Shown here piece by piece: positions 1 to 10,700 of a DNA stretch of 64,000 nt. The position numbers were made by a program, and so were the translations under genes. The stretch comes from an uncultured Bacteroidales bacterium (GTDB lineage: Bacteria > Bacteroidota > Bacteroidia > Bacteroidales > Paludibacteraceae). The stretch lies in contig CAMUYI010000001.1 of NCBI GenBank assembly GCA_947164985.1, positions 62,001 through 126,000 on the forward strand. The letters run 5' to 3'. The stretch's first letter is position 1, and every line of letters begins with the position of its first letter. The notes below the pieces were generated by a model. It saw only the letters and a program-made list of their open reading frames with translations. It had not been told where the DNA came from and did not search any database.

Positions 1-1834
1 TCGTATCTTGTACGATATTCTCAAAGAGGTTACGCGACAACTGCTTGCTGAATGACCCGTTAGCTGCCAGTGTCTTGCTACGCTTCTGGTTAGCAATCGA
101 ATCCGGACACTCCAGCGAAAGCTCGGCGGTGATAGTCGCAGCATTGGTGCTGCTCAAGTTCTGAACAAAGACTGTCGGGAACTTAGCGGATTTCTCACGT
201 GCCTCGTCCATCGCGATCTTATACCAAACGGTATCGCCGCCATGCTGTACGACACCTTCTTCCCAATCGAATTTCTTCGCTGTCAAGCAGGCCTCATCGG
301 GTTCAGTGGTCTTAGTCGGTTTGGTAGTAGCCCAGAACTTAATGTTCTGGTTCGTCTCAACGCCGATCCAGATCGTATCCGTCATCATGGCGTACGTGGA
401 GTAACCTAAGGTACGCACTTCCGTAGCACCGGCAGCGAGCGTATGATGCATCTCCTGCAGGTCGATATACGGACAAGAGAAAGCAACAGATGCATCCAGA
501 GAAGCCTTTGCATTACCGAGGTTCTCTACGTGAACCAAGATATCCTGGATGTTATCACGTGCATCGGCTACATCGATAGCATACCATAACTTCGTGTTCG
601 CAGCCTGCGTATGACCGTTAACCCAGTCGAAGTCAATATTCGTCTTACAAGCCTTACCTTCGCGCAAATGTTTGAAACGGCTGATCAACTGAATATCCTG
701 ATCAGAGGTGATCTTAACGTAGATGTACTGGTTATCCAAACCAAGCAAAGTGTTCTTCGTGAGCACCTCGATCGACTCCTCCTTACCTTCCAGCACGAGG
801 GTGTTGCCCTGAGCAGAGAAGGCCGGCACTTCAAATGCCATCTTGCGCTCGATAGTAGCCTGCGCTGTACCGAGGTTGCGGAATGTGAACTCCGGCTCGT
901 ATTTCTTGAGCGCATTCAGTTTGGCTACGTCATACTTGAAGTAGTAGGTTACACCTGCTGTCAAGGTGATTACATCCGTCGTGTGCAGCGAGGTGTCAGG
1001 TACGATCTTTTCGTCATACACAAGACCCGCAACATCAGCCGGCAATACCGGAACCAGCGGACGGTTGGCATACTCAGCCGTCACCGTGATCGGTTGATCA
1101 TTCTCCAAGCTGACATACAGTTCATCGAAAGCCACACCGGTGAGCATGTTGTTCGGCACGGTGTCACGCAGGGTCTGACCTGCTGCCAACTCAATCGTAC
1201 GTTTGGTAACACCCGAAGACGGACAGTCTAATGACTGACCGGCAACCAGCGTCAACTTTTTCGTACCATTGTTCGTTACTACGACGCATACGTCTTGGTC
1301 AGTGTTAGCCTTCGCGTCTTTGATGTTCACTTTGTACCAAACCGGTACACCGGCAGGTTTGGTGATACCCGTCGTCCAGCTGAAACTGAGAGCGTCTTTA
1401 CAGGTTTCATCCAGATCTTGCGCCTCGAATACACGAGCACTCATCAAGACCGGTCCGTCAGAGGTCAGCGTCAGGTAAATCTCCTTCTGTTTCAGACGAA
1501 CCAGCATCGTAGCGTTAGCAGACCATACGCGCTGCTGTTTAGGATGGATCGTGAATGATTTCTCATCCGTCTGTCCGGCAACGGTAGCCTTCAAGCTCGT
1601 GTGAGTATCGTTAAATGCATCCTTGTTGGCCAAGAATAGATTCAACGCCGGCGTCTCCTCTTCGTAGAGAGGGGCCAGATCTACGCGATACCATTTCGTA
1701 CCACTGGTGTGCGTCATCGGGGTCTCCCAGTCAAAGTCAATAGCATTGGCTTTGGTGGAGCCGTCGTTTCGGCCAATGGCCATCATAGGGATGGTCATTA
1801 CCAACGCGACAACAAATGTTAGAAATTTCTTCAT
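1..1834 (-). CDS. Large secreted repeat protein, N-terminal part only (runs off left edge)
   Basis: The minus strand is open from an ATG at 1834 to the first base, giving 611 codons without a stop, so the protein is longer than this window shows. It starts with a signal peptide (MKKFLTFVVALVMTIPMMA). The mature part holds about four diverged repeats of 120-150 residues, each opening with a Cys, then a motif like FDWENG, then a WYKV or WYAIDV strand followed by an acidic D-A-R/K turn. These look like beta-sandwich modules of a surface or matrix protein. Neighbouring genes on the same strand encode proteins with similar TxWYS or TMWFS strands, so a paralogous secreted set is likely. I recognise no named family; function is unknown. 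The C-terminus, where a sorting tail would be expected, lies outside the window. Confidence 0.85.
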   Translation of the reverse strand, partial: MKKFLTFVVALVMTIPMMAIGRNDGSTKANAIDFDWETPMTHTSGTKWYRVDLAPLYEEETPALNLFLANKDAFNDTHTSLKATVAGQTDEKSFTIHPKQQRVWSANATMLVRLKQKEIYLTLTSDGPVLMSARVFEAQDLDETCKDALSFSWTTGITKPAGVPVWYKVNIKDAKANTDQDVCVVVTNNGTKKLTLVAGQSLDCPSSGVTKRTIELAAGQTLRDTVPNNMLTGVAFDELYVSLENDQPITVTAEYANRPLVPVLPADVAGLVYDEKIVPDTSLHTTDVITLTAGVTYYFKYDVAKLNALKKYEPEFTFRNLGTAQATIERKMAFEVPAFSAQGNTLVLEGKEESIEVLTKNTLLGLDNQYIYVKITSDQDIQLISRFKHLREGKACKTNIDFDWVNGHTQAANTKLWYAIDVADARDNIQDILVHVENLGNAKASLDASVAFSCPYIDLQEMHHTLAAGATEVRTLGYSTYAMMTDTIWIGVETNQNIKFWATTKPTKTTEPDEACLTAKKFDWEEGVVQHGGDTVWYKIAMDEAREKSAKFPTVFVQNLSSTNAATITAELSLECPDSIANQKRSKTLAANGSFSKQLSRNLFENIVQDT

Positions 1835-1868
1835 AGAGTTAAATAATTTAAATTTGTTTGTTATATAT

Positions 1869-1889
1869 AGTTGTTTATTGTTTATTGTC
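1869..1889. repeat. 7-bp tandem repeat at a gene end
   Basis: About two and a half copies of a unit TTTATTG (plus strand) cover the last codons (KRQ) and the TAA stop of the upstream secreted-protein gene and run into the 47-bp gap before the partial gene. Confidence 0.55.
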
Positions 1890-3483
1890 GTTTCACAGGG
1901 CGACCTAAAAGGTCGTATTCTTGTCCTTCGCGGCGGATATAAATTACTCCGTCTCGCAAATATTTAATGGTCTGAATGTTGCAAATAGGAACTTCATCGA
2001 TATCGGTCCCAATACTTCTCGGCTCAATATGCAATTGTATCCAACGGGTACACTTGTTCCGCTGGGTCTTTACTACTAGGGTATCTCCATACCCATAGAT
2101 ATTGATGGAATAGGTATTATCCCAATAGCCGTTCGGTCCGAACCACTCCTGAGGAATCTCCAAGGTATCGAACTCGACTTCCGGATCGGTGAAATGGATG
2201 GTGATATCACGCACTAACCAAGTATCTTGATCCTCCCAAAGGGAGTCACGTATAACGGTATCGCGATCATAGGTCACGCCACCGTAGGTAGCTTTCATTC
2301 CCAAACAGATCGTATCATACACTTCGGTCTCTTTGCGAATGATAATACGCTCCACATGCACGTTCACAACATCATCGCAACGGTTGGCTTGATGAATCGT
2401 GAAAGTGTAATCGCCCCATCCGTTCTTGGGAATATACTGATTGCGATAAGTGGTCGGCAACTGCGATGCCTTGTAATACAACGTGTCATACAGCACCTCC
2501 TGTTGTTCCACCGTCAGATAATAGGTGGTTGCAGCCAACGTATCTCCGTTCTTGTAGAGGATATCGTTCGGATAAACGGTCGATTGTCTCAGCGTCGTGT
2601 CCGGCAACTGTAGTCCCATTCCCTGACAGATCGTGGTATCAATGCGTTGCGAATCCCATTTGAGGGTATTGCGATAGATCACACGACCTACATACGATGC
2701 ATCATGCGTCACATGCACATAGATTGTATCCTGCGCCGTTTTGATAGCTTTCATCTTGGCCGAATCCAATATATAGACATGCATCGAGTCCTGCAGCGTC
2801 ACGTTCGCGATCTCTTGTCCGTTGCACGAATCCTTGGTCAAGCGGATCGTAGCCGGCAGGTTGTTTTTCTGTTTCCATCGAATGAATCCCAGACCATCGG
2901 AAGCGATACTGCTCGGGTGCATTTTATACACCTCCTCCGCCTGGTCGCAGACATAAGTCATACGCGGCAGGAAGCGCAAGATCGAATCGCAGGTCGATTT
3001 CGGTCCCTGATCATATGGATAGCAATAAACCGTACCGCCTGCTCCGTTCGGATAGACCTTGATACGCGGAGTCAGCGTAGATATCACGCTACCCATACTC
3101 GATCCGCCCATCTGATCCAGTTTGCTATTGATTTCCTCCACACTCATCTCCCGCATCTGGTTGCCTCCTACGGTAATCGTAATGGTCGGAGTGGTCGAAG
3201 TACAAAAAGCATACACCTCAAAGGTGAGCGAACTGCTTGCTAACCAATATGCCGAAAGACCCACTTTCAAATCATCCACCGTCGTGGAGAACCACATCGT
3301 ATCGGTCAACTCCACCTGTAGGGGGAACTTAAACTCAATGGACGTATTGCGGCATTCGCAGTAATGATCCGGATAACCCGGCAGCCAAGTTGCGCACGTT
3401 GTACTCGCTTGCGGCATCTGCTCTTGCGCCATCGTCATCAGGCTCATCGCCATCAATATCAATATGTTCGCTATCTTTTTCAC
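1882..3483 (-). CDS. Secreted surface protein with short C-terminal tail motif
   Basis: This 533-residue protein has a clear signal peptide (MKKIANILILMAMSLMTMAQ). The N-terminal 200 residues contain several Cys (CATW, CEC, YCYP) and a strand TMWFSTT that recalls its neighbours. From about residue 280 there are diverged repeats built around D-T-I-C-x-G and a D-Y/V strand, related to the CDS-type repeats of the next gene. The last 27 residues (YLRDGVIYIRREGQEYDLLG) match the tail seen in three other proteins here and resemble the last strands of a type IX secretion C-terminal domain. Surface display is therefore inferred; the role is unknown. It lies 15 bp after the upstream gene and both boundaries carry short tandem repeats. 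Confidence 0.85.
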   Translation of the reverse strand: MKKIANILILMAMSLMTMAQEQMPQASTTCATWLPGYPDHYCECRNTSIEFKFPLQVELTDTMWFSTTVDDLKVGLSAYWLASSSLTFEVYAFCTSTTPTITITVGGNQMREMSVEEINSKLDQMGGSSMGSVISTLTPRIKVYPNGAGGTVYCYPYDQGPKSTCDSILRFLPRMTYVCDQAEEVYKMHPSSIASDGLGFIRWKQKNNLPATIRLTKDSCNGQEIANVTLQDSMHVYILDSAKMKAIKTAQDTIYVHVTHDASYVGRVIYRNTLKWDSQRIDTTICQGMGLQLPDTTLRQSTVYPNDILYKNGDTLAATTYYLTVEQQEVLYDTLYYKASQLPTTYRNQYIPKNGWGDYTFTIHQANRCDDVVNVHVERIIIRKETEVYDTICLGMKATYGGVTYDRDTVIRDSLWEDQDTWLVRDITIHFTDPEVEFDTLEIPQEWFGPNGYWDNTYSINIYGYGDTLVVKTQRNKCTRWIQLHIEPRSIGTDIDEVPICNIQTIKYLRDGVIYIRREGQEYDLLGRPVKRQ

Positions 3484-3514
3484 TAATTCTCTAATTCACT
3501 AATCACTAATTCGT
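3484..3514. repeat. 8-bp tandem repeat between two secreted-protein genes
   Basis: Four imperfect units of GAATTAGT (minus strand) fill the whole 15-bp gap and continue into the preceding gene, where they encode its final residues (RISD) and its TAG stop. Confidence 0.7.
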
Positions 3515-5637
3515 CTTCCCCATACATCATACATCACGCCATTATACAGCAAGTATATCTGCCCGTCTTTGAGTATTTTGCGAACGCTTGTATCTGCTGC
3601 ATCGATATCCTCCATGCCCTCGGTTGAACCCGCTTTGATCGTCTCTGCAAACACATGTCCGCAGATGAAGCGTACCTCAATCGTCAGATAGCCGTAGTCC
3701 TTCCATATCGGTTCTGCCGAACTCGTCAGGTTCTCCAGCGCCGTCTCACCATCCTTGCGATAGATCCACGAAATCTTCTTGATCGGTTCCAGTTCGCCGA
3801 TATAGTAAGCCTCCAAGCGCTCCTCCACATGACGCAGATCCAATTGGATGCGATGAGCCTGTGTAGCGACTACCAGTCCATCCCGATAAGCCCATTCAGC
3901 CGGCGACTCATAGATATATTTCCGATAGCGACGGATATGCGTCTCGCTGATCAACTCCTCATGCTCGGTGTTATAACCCTGGCAGAAATAAACGGTGTCG
4001 TAAGTATAGTCTATATGCGGACGCTCTACGATCGTGAGGTGTAACGTAGCCATTGAGTCACAACCGGCGGCATTCTTCGTTTCAAACGTATAGTCGCCAC
4101 TCTCTGTATAGGTCACGCCATGCCACGTATAGCTCTCATACTCCGTCCGGCTCTCTTCTCCGGAGGAAGCATGGTTAATCGTCAGATGCAGCGTCACAAC
4201 GGAATCGCATCCGTGGATATTTGTGATCGTATGCGTCGGTTCTGCGCTTTCGGTGTACGTAGTTCCATACCATTCGAATGATTCGCAAGCCTTAGCAGTC
4301 GTATCGCCTACATTGGCATGGTTGATCGTCAGATGCAAGGTCACGATAGAATCGCATCCGTGACTATTGGTGAACGTATGCTTCGGTTCCGCACTTTCTG
4401 TGTAAGTAGTACCATACCATTCAAACGACTCGCAAGCCGAGGCTGTCGTGTCACCTGTAGTCGCATGATAGATCGTCAGATGCAGCGTCAGCACAGAGTC
4501 GCATCCATGGATATTGCCTCCTTCGAAGGTATGATCATAATCACCACTCTGCTCGTACGTGTGTCCGTACCATTCGAACGACTCGCATGCCGTAGCCGCA
4601 GTATCGCCTGCACTCACCGGCAGAACGGTCAGGTTCACGGTATGTACCGTATCCATATAGACACCACCTTCTGCATTACCCGGAATGGTATCTGTCGAAT
4701 AGAGACCACTCTCATTGTAGGATTGACCATGCCACACAAACGGCAACTCCGTCTCGCATACCGTTTGCGGAAACGTATCTGCCACCAGATGACGGATCGT
4801 CAGATTCAAGGAAATAAGCGAATCGCAATCATCTACGGTGCTCAACTCCCAGACCGGACCGTTGATGGACGTGTAATACGTCATATCGTCTATCCAAGTA
4901 TAACTATCATACGCAGTGATGATATCTTTCGCATCAAGATAAGAATGACCTATCGTGACGGTAAGTGTCACAACCGAGTCGCAGCCGTGCACACTCTTGA
5001 GATAGCGGGTATAGGTTCCGCTATCGTAAATCGTGGTATCGCCCCATTCATAACTGTCGCACTCCTTGATAGCCGGCAGCGTGATAGCATACGAATGACC
5101 CACCGTCAAATGCAGATAAGCCGTACTGTCGCATCCTGCCGCATTGGTCGTATGATACTCATAATCACCGCTCTGCTTGTACCACTCCCCATTCCATAAC
5201 AATGAATCACAAGCCTCAGCCGTAGTGTCGCTTGTTGTTACGTCACAAGTATGCGGGTCTGCCTTAATGATAGCGTTCTCATGTGCCTTGATTTCGACAA
5301 TCAGGTCACTCTCTGCTTCTTCGATAGACCAGCGCCATATCATGCCGCAATTGGCAAACACCACCACCGCCTCTATCGTATCGCCCATCACCAATGCCAT
5401 CGGGATGGTACCATAAGGAGCAGAGGGAGTATAAGTAACCACAGCCGGCAAACGGTCTTCATCAAAACGGATATAATTGCTTCCGCTCTGAACCGTCAGC
5501 GTCACCGGAGCGGTGATTCGGGTCGCCTTATCCGTCGTGATTCCCGCCGCCTGCTGAGCATATGTCATACACGAAAAGACGATCAGCAGAAGCATCATCA
5601 TCATCGTCAGAAGAGTATGTCTTTTCGATTCTTTCAT
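3499..5637 (-). CDS. Secreted protein with seven CDS-type beta repeats and C-terminal tail
   Basis: The protein has 712 residues from the chosen start. The open frame extends 23 codons further upstream, but that stretch is only translated tandem repeat, and the ATG at 5637 leads directly into a signal peptide (MKESKRHTLLTMMMMLLLIV). Residues about 130 to 570 hold seven repeats of 45-60 residues with the pattern ACESFEWYGxTYTESG, a G-CDS motif and a strand VVTLHLTINH. Such repeats are common in Bacteroidota cell-surface proteins. The paired Cys in each unit may form a disulfide. The last 28 residues (ILKDGQIYLLYNGVMYDVWG) form the shared tail. It has its own promoter at 5696-5726. The function is probably adhesive or structural, which is inference. 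Confidence 0.88.
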   Translation of the reverse strand: MKESKRHTLLTMMMMLLLIVFSCMTYAQQAAGITTDKATRITAPVTLTVQSGSNYIRFDEDRLPAVVTYTPSAPYGTIPMALVMGDTIEAVVVFANCGMIWRWSIEEAESDLIVEIKAHENAIIKADPHTCDVTTSDTTAEACDSLLWNGEWYKQSGDYEYHTTNAAGCDSTAYLHLTVGHSYAITLPAIKECDSYEWGDTTIYDSGTYTRYLKSVHGCDSVVTLTVTIGHSYLDAKDIITAYDSYTWIDDMTYYTSINGPVWELSTVDDCDSLISLNLTIRHLVADTFPQTVCETELPFVWHGQSYNESGLYSTDTIPGNAEGGVYMDTVHTVNLTVLPVSAGDTAATACESFEWYGHTYEQSGDYDHTFEGGNIHGCDSVLTLHLTIYHATTGDTTASACESFEWYGTTYTESAEPKHTFTNSHGCDSIVTLHLTINHANVGDTTAKACESFEWYGTTYTESAEPTHTITNIHGCDSVVTLHLTINHASSGEESRTEYESYTWHGVTYTESGDYTFETKNAAGCDSMATLHLTIVERPHIDYTYDTVYFCQGYNTEHEELISETHIRRYRKYIYESPAEWAYRDGLVVATQAHRIQLDLRHVEERLEAYYIGELEPIKKISWIYRKDGETALENLTSSAEPIWKDYGYLTIEVRFICGHVFAETIKAGSTEGMEDIDAADTSVRKILKDGQIYLLYNGVMYDVWGRRISD

Positions 5638-5649
5638 CGCGTATTTATT

Positions 5650-5676
5650 CACGTATGCACGTAACACGTATGCACG
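5650..5676. repeat. 15-bp direct repeat, two copies
   Basis: The 12-mer CACGTATGCACG occurs at 5650-5661 and 5665-5676, between the promoter and the ATG of the seven-repeat secreted protein, so it lies in the 5' untranslated region. Confidence 0.7.
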
Positions 5677-5695
5677 CACACAGTAAAATTGGGCA

Positions 5696-5726
5696 CAAAG
5701 ATACAAAATAATTTTGATATAACCAA
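5696..5726 (-). promoter_or_regulatory. Bacteroidota-type promoter for the seven-repeat secreted protein
   Basis: On the minus strand the -7 box is TATCTTTG (5696-5703), and a TTG at 5724-5726 lies exactly 20 nt upstream, the spacing shared by nearly all promoters in this window. Confidence 0.75.
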
Positions 5727-5753
5727 ATTATTTCGCACTTTTTGTCAATTTGT

Positions 5754-7601
5754 CTACAAATTTATTGTTATTTTCTCCGTTTCGCCCTGCAATGTGTATT
5801 TTCCGGCGGGCAAATTGGAGATAGAATACTTTGTATTAGGTGCCGCATCGGGGATGTTTCTCACTTCCGTTCCGGCCTCGTTTTTGATTGTTATCGTTTG
5901 CGTTTTGCTTACCTCTACATATGGCTGGTTATTCGCATCGCATGCTATTTTAATAGTTGCCGACGGATACACCGGATCATTATCTTCAGGAGCAGAAGTA
6001 GTAATAGTTAGTTTACGATTGGTGCTACTCGCAGTTGTATAGAAGAGAGCGTAAAAATGCCCCTCATCATCTATTCGATCCGCCCAAGATGCAATCTCTT
6101 CCTTGGGTATTGTTACGGGCTGGCTACTTTTTACAATTGACTTATACCTTAACCAATAGGGGGCAGTTGAGTTCGTACGAGCCATTCCGCATGTATCTGC
6201 CAAGTATATCTCGCAGTTTGAATTGATTGCAAAATTAATGGTCATGTCGCCTCCCTTCCATTGGGAATAAGCAAAACGGTATATCGTTGAAGAGGTTCTT
6301 GTGATGATAAAAGGATTATCCGGTGTCACAAGGTTGTTTTGTGTCTTCTTAAAGCAATCCGATACAAACCATCGTTCGGGGGTAACGACTGTCGCCTCCG
6401 TACAAATAAAACGAACATATATATAATTCTTATCGCCGGGCATCTGGCCCCACATATTCGTCATATCCGTAGATGTTATGCCGATCCAACGTCCGGTTTC
6501 AGATCTCTTTAACGAATAAGTACGCAACGTATCAGCCGAACCGAAATTAGCCGTTTTAGAGAACACAATACTGAATAGGTGCTCCGTTGAAGCTGTGAAC
6601 TGTAAATCCACAGTCCATGATCGCGGAATAGCGTAGATACCTTGCGAATTAGCATCTACAGGATAGGATTTGTCATATCGCAGCAAAATAGCGTTTTGAT
6701 CCAATACTGCATGAGGAGCTTTGATCACTTTCAGCTCTCCCGGTGCCGCACTATTAACCTTTGCAAAATACATACCGGCTTCATTTGGATAATCTTTATT
6801 ATGGACCCACTTGTACATGTCTATAGCGGACACTTTGGCTGAATCACCGGGATTGATAGGTTCCCGCTCAATAATATTGTCGTCTTCATAGTTACTCACC
6901 TTAAAATCACACGTATTTGCCACCACTACTTCACACGGAGCCGATCCCGTCCATTTGTAGTAAATAGTATCTTCCTGCCATTGAAGGTAAGGCACAATGA
7001 TGTGACGAAGCGTATCGTATGCAGCATATTGTACGGTATCACCATAGCGCATGAATTTCGCACTATCCACACAATTCGAGAACAAGTTATCCGGAGCCAG
7101 ACTGATTGTACCATTACATTTGTATGTTACTTTCACAAACACTTCCACATTATAACTAATGCCCACTTGTAGCAATAAATCGCGGTAACGCTTACCCAAA
7201 GATAGATAATAGACGAACGTCCCATTATCTAAGGTCTTGCTACTAAGATTCGGCTTATGAGGAAGTCCCATATCGATTCCGCTACTGCCACTTGTTTTAC
7301 AGAACAGACTGCACAAAATACTATCCCGATAATATCCGGGGGTACACGTAAAGTCCATTTCAACCTCAGGGGCCGGTTCTCCTTGACCGTACTGAGGTGC
7401 GAACGTCACCGTCAGCGGCAGATCAAACGTCCATGCGGAGTACCAAATCGTCTGTCCGCTCTTAATAGAGGCACTATAATCCTTACCCATCGGGATGGCA
7501 TCCGCACAGGATGAACCGGGTGTTCCCGCGTACGCAGGCATGCACGTTCCTATTAAAAACGCGCACACGCATGCTATGTATATCACTCTTTTCATAATCA
7601 T
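5754..7601 (-). CDS. Secreted protein, unknown function, paralogue-like to neighbours
   Basis: The protein has 615 residues. Its signal peptide is MKRVIYIACVCAFLIGTCMPAYAG, two residues after the first Met. The ATG at 7601 overlaps the stop of the small upstream gene as TAATG, which favours translational coupling, though the Met at 7595 is also possible. Three similar segments contain a Cys, then a strand such as SGQTIWYSAWTF or YAAYDTLRHI or YRFAYSQWKGG, then VxVxxTC. The end (NLPAGKYTL followed by ITINL) looks like the closing strands of an immunoglobulin-like sorting domain but is not the tail shared by the other proteins. The gene is probably cotranscribed with the 3592-residue gene. Function is unknown. 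Confidence 0.82.
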   Translation of the reverse strand: MIMKRVIYIACVCAFLIGTCMPAYAGTPGSSCADAIPMGKDYSASIKSGQTIWYSAWTFDLPLTVTFAPQYGQGEPAPEVEMDFTCTPGYYRDSILCSLFCKTSGSSGIDMGLPHKPNLSSKTLDNGTFVYYLSLGKRYRDLLLQVGISYNVEVFVKVTYKCNGTISLAPDNLFSNCVDSAKFMRYGDTVQYAAYDTLRHIIVPYLQWQEDTIYYKWTGSAPCEVVVANTCDFKVSNYEDDNIIEREPINPGDSAKVSAIDMYKWVHNKDYPNEAGMYFAKVNSAAPGELKVIKAPHAVLDQNAILLRYDKSYPVDANSQGIYAIPRSWTVDLQFTASTEHLFSIVFSKTANFGSADTLRTYSLKRSETGRWIGITSTDMTNMWGQMPGDKNYIYVRFICTEATVVTPERWFVSDCFKKTQNNLVTPDNPFIITRTSSTIYRFAYSQWKGGDMTINFAINSNCEIYLADTCGMARTNSTAPYWLRYKSIVKSSQPVTIPKEEIASWADRIDDEGHFYALFYTTASSTNRKLTITTSAPEDNDPVYPSATIKIACDANNQPYVEVSKTQTITIKNEAGTEVRNIPDAAPNTKYSISNLPAGKYTLQGETEKITINL

Positions 7602-7744
7602 TAGAATACATCCGTTCGGCGGGCATGAGCTCCGGGAACGAGAGGCTTATCTGATTCAGAGGATGCTTTCATGACATCAGCGGTATTCATGCGCATTATC
7701 TCCACCTCAGGGGTAATATATATCTTTTTCATTTCCATCATCAT
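7601..7744 (-). CDS. Small peptide (about 47 residues) between two secreted-protein genes
   Basis: A short frame starts at an ATG (7744) that overlaps the TGA of the giant gene as ATGA and ends at a TAA that overlaps the next ATG as TAATG, so it is tightly coupled on both sides. A Met at 7732 would give 43 residues beginning MKKIYITPEVEIM. The opening MKKxYxxP is typical of the many small unexplained Bacteroidales ORFs that sit beside surface-protein genes. There is no signal peptide or membrane segment; the end is basic and Pro/Gly-rich (PGAHARR). Function is unknown. The double overlap makes it more likely to be translated than a random ORF. Confidence 0.65.
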   Translation of the reverse strand: MMMEMKKIYITPEVEIMRMNTADVMKASSESDKPLVPGAHARRTDVF

Positions 7745-10700
7745 TTTGCTTTTTGACCGGTTATCGTATAGAGTTCTTCTCCACGCAAGATATAAACATG
7801 ATCGTCCATAATGACTTTCGTGCATTGTGCATTCTCGCCTTGCACCTCATCTACACCTGTTGTTACGGCAGGAGCATCGCTATGAACAAGACGTAAGCCG
7901 TAATGGGTAGTGGTGCCCTTATCCAACGAAGCATAATAAGGCGCCATTGTCAGATTCCATATCACACGACCATCATAGGTAAGATAGATAATATCACCTG
8001 GAGCCATATCTGTCGGAGCAAAGATCATATATTCTCCCGCTTGCGGCGCATAGATACCTAACGGATAAGTTGCCTTATCACGCGTCAATGCCATCGTGTT
8101 CTGGCAGAGTTTGGAGCCATAACGCTCAACCCACATCTGCGCTACATAACTGCTTACGCTCATCTTAGACATATCCTTACCGATGACATATTTGTCTTCC
8201 TTCTCTTCCGCTGTTTGGATGTAGAGTCGGTCAGCCAGTTTGCCATTAGCTGCTATTCCGATAGCATAACGAGCTTCTCGGCCACCCTCCGCTTGTGCAC
8301 GGCGCGGCGCTCCCGGCGCGGATGGATTAGTACGCTTCGCCTCAACAGATGTACCTTCTCCTGCACTTGGATCAACCTGTACAAAGAACGGTTGACCTAC
8401 CGACTGCTTATCATTTAGATCAATCGGCAAATATCGTCCGCCGTCACGAGGTTGCGTGCCCGGCACAAATTTCTGTACCAAACCGCCTTCACCTACATTC
8501 ACATTCATATAAGCACGATACGTGGCCGGGTTAGCAATACCATTCCAGTTTGCATCATCTGCGTTACTTGTCTCATTATGCGCACTTACTGTCAACGAAT
8601 TGGTATGAATAGGATAGCCAACTCCTACTTTCTTCTTGAAGCGGATGGTATAAGTCTCTTCTGTCAGATAAATCATATATAATTTACCCGGCTCCATGAC
8701 AGCGTCTGCGCCACCATCGATCTCGTCCTCCAGATATACCCAGCAGTTGACACCTGCGCCATTCTGCGCACGGCATTCTCCGTCATACGTGAGAAGATCA
8801 AAGGTCGCACCCAAACGCTGCGGTATGAATTCCTCGCCGCGTTTGATAAATACGCCGCCATTGCTGTAGTTCGGAGTCTCCACTGCCCATGGTACAGCCA
8901 CTGCATACCATACGCGTGCAAGGAAGGGCACTGAACCATGCTGGCGAGTCAGATCATAATAAATCTCACTCAGGGTCTTTGAACCTGTTTCACTCAACTC
9001 ACCGGATACCTGTACTTCTTCTTTTGCATCCTCTTCACCTTGTTCCTCGATCGTAGCTTCTATGATAAACACATCAGCCTCAATGCTTCCTTCTGCTTCC
9101 ACTTCCAACTGACCTCCGGATTCTACGATGATAATGGATTCCTCATCAGGGTCGCTCTCACCCAGAGAAGAACCGGAAGCAACTATAAGTTGACCACCAT
9201 CTTCCACTATTGTTGTATTCGTATTTACAGAAGTAGGAGTTTCCCCGTCACCGATAGTCAAGGCACCGCCTTCCTCTACTGTAGTCGAACTGGCAGTCGT
9301 ATTGTTCGTTACCGTTTCGTGAGTGTTCACCGTGATGGCTTCTGCAGAACGACTGTAAACTGCCGTATAAGTTGCCGGACCCGATACAGGCGCTAATTCC
9401 GGTTTCCATCCTTCAAAGGTATAGGCGTAACCATCACCGGTCTTCGAACTTACAGGAATGCTACCACCATACGAAGGTTCTATACCATAGTTAACCGCAT
9501 CAGACCATAAGAATACCTCATTGTCATTCACAAACGTGATGGTGTAAGAACGGATGATTGCATCGAACGAACCGGAATAGGTTTGATCTTTGTAAGCGGC
9601 ATAAGGAGTAGGAGTCCAACCGGTAAAGGAATAGGTGTATTGTACATCCGCATCTTTAGTCGGTATACTGCCAAACACCGGAGTCGCTCCGTAACGTACT
9701 ATTTCGTTCTTCTTTGTCACGCCGTCCACTTCCCACGCGATCGCGAACGTTTTCCTATTATAATAGATATTAACAACCGTACCACTAACCTCAATCGTTT
9801 GTTGCGAGAACGGCTGTGCATCAAAGCCGGTGTATTCCTTGGCTTCCGCAGTTGTAGTAGTACCAATCGTTCCGGATAAATTCGTTTGTCTGTCAGTTAC
9901 AACTTCGGTATATCCATCGTCATTGATGTTCTGCTGCCAGTGCTTAACGGTATAGTTCGCGATGTCATAGTCAAACGTAGCCGTATAGGTTACATCTGCC
10001 GTAACCGTCACGTTGCGTGAAGCATTCGTGTTATCGTCATTCCACTTCACAAACTTGTAACCGTCTTTCGGCGATGCCGTAATCGTACGCACTGTATTAT
10101 AATCATACGTACCTCCTCCAGATACCGTACCCATAGCATCATTGTTCGCTTCTACGGTTAATGTATATTGATTGATAGTACGCGTGAACTCAGCCGTAAT
10201 ATTCGTTACATTAGCCGTCACCGTATTCGGCACATTATTCCACTTGCTGAATGCATAGGTATATTCCGCCGTTGTCGCAGTTGGAGTTGCCGTAACGGTT
10301 GTACCGTTCACGGTAAATTTATTGCCAGTAACGGTCACAGCCGATCCGTGCGGAATCTGCGTTATGGATGCTACATCCACATTGCCATAACTGGTCGGAA
10401 TAACACCTATCGTGAAGGAGTACTTGTTAAGCGTCCACTTTGCATAGAGAGTAAAGTCAGCGGTATAATCGGTAGCTCCTATTTCCGTCAATGCCGTACC
10501 TGTGCATTCGGCATTATCGTACCAACCATCGAATGTATAACCCTCTTTGGTCGGACTTACCAATACTGTTGCTGTACCATATGTATGCGTGGTCGGATAG
10601 CCCGAACCATGTACACCGCTAAATTCTGCATCTCCTTGATCTTTATAGGAAATGGTATATTCATCCGGTGCAAAGCCTGCCGTTACGGTTGCGCTAGCAG

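Noticed and set aside
611..1231. Plus-strand open frame of 206 codons
   Set aside because: It lies antisense to the partial secreted gene, which has a signal peptide and internal repeats; the plus frame has no recognisable features.
4050..5220. Regularly spaced DNA repeats that could suggest a CRISPR or satellite
   Set aside because: They are codons of the diverged CDS-type protein repeats and vary at third positions.
5638..5706. N-terminal extension of the seven-repeat secreted protein
   Set aside because: The extra 23 codons are translated direct repeat and precede a complete signal peptide, so the ATG at 5637 is used.
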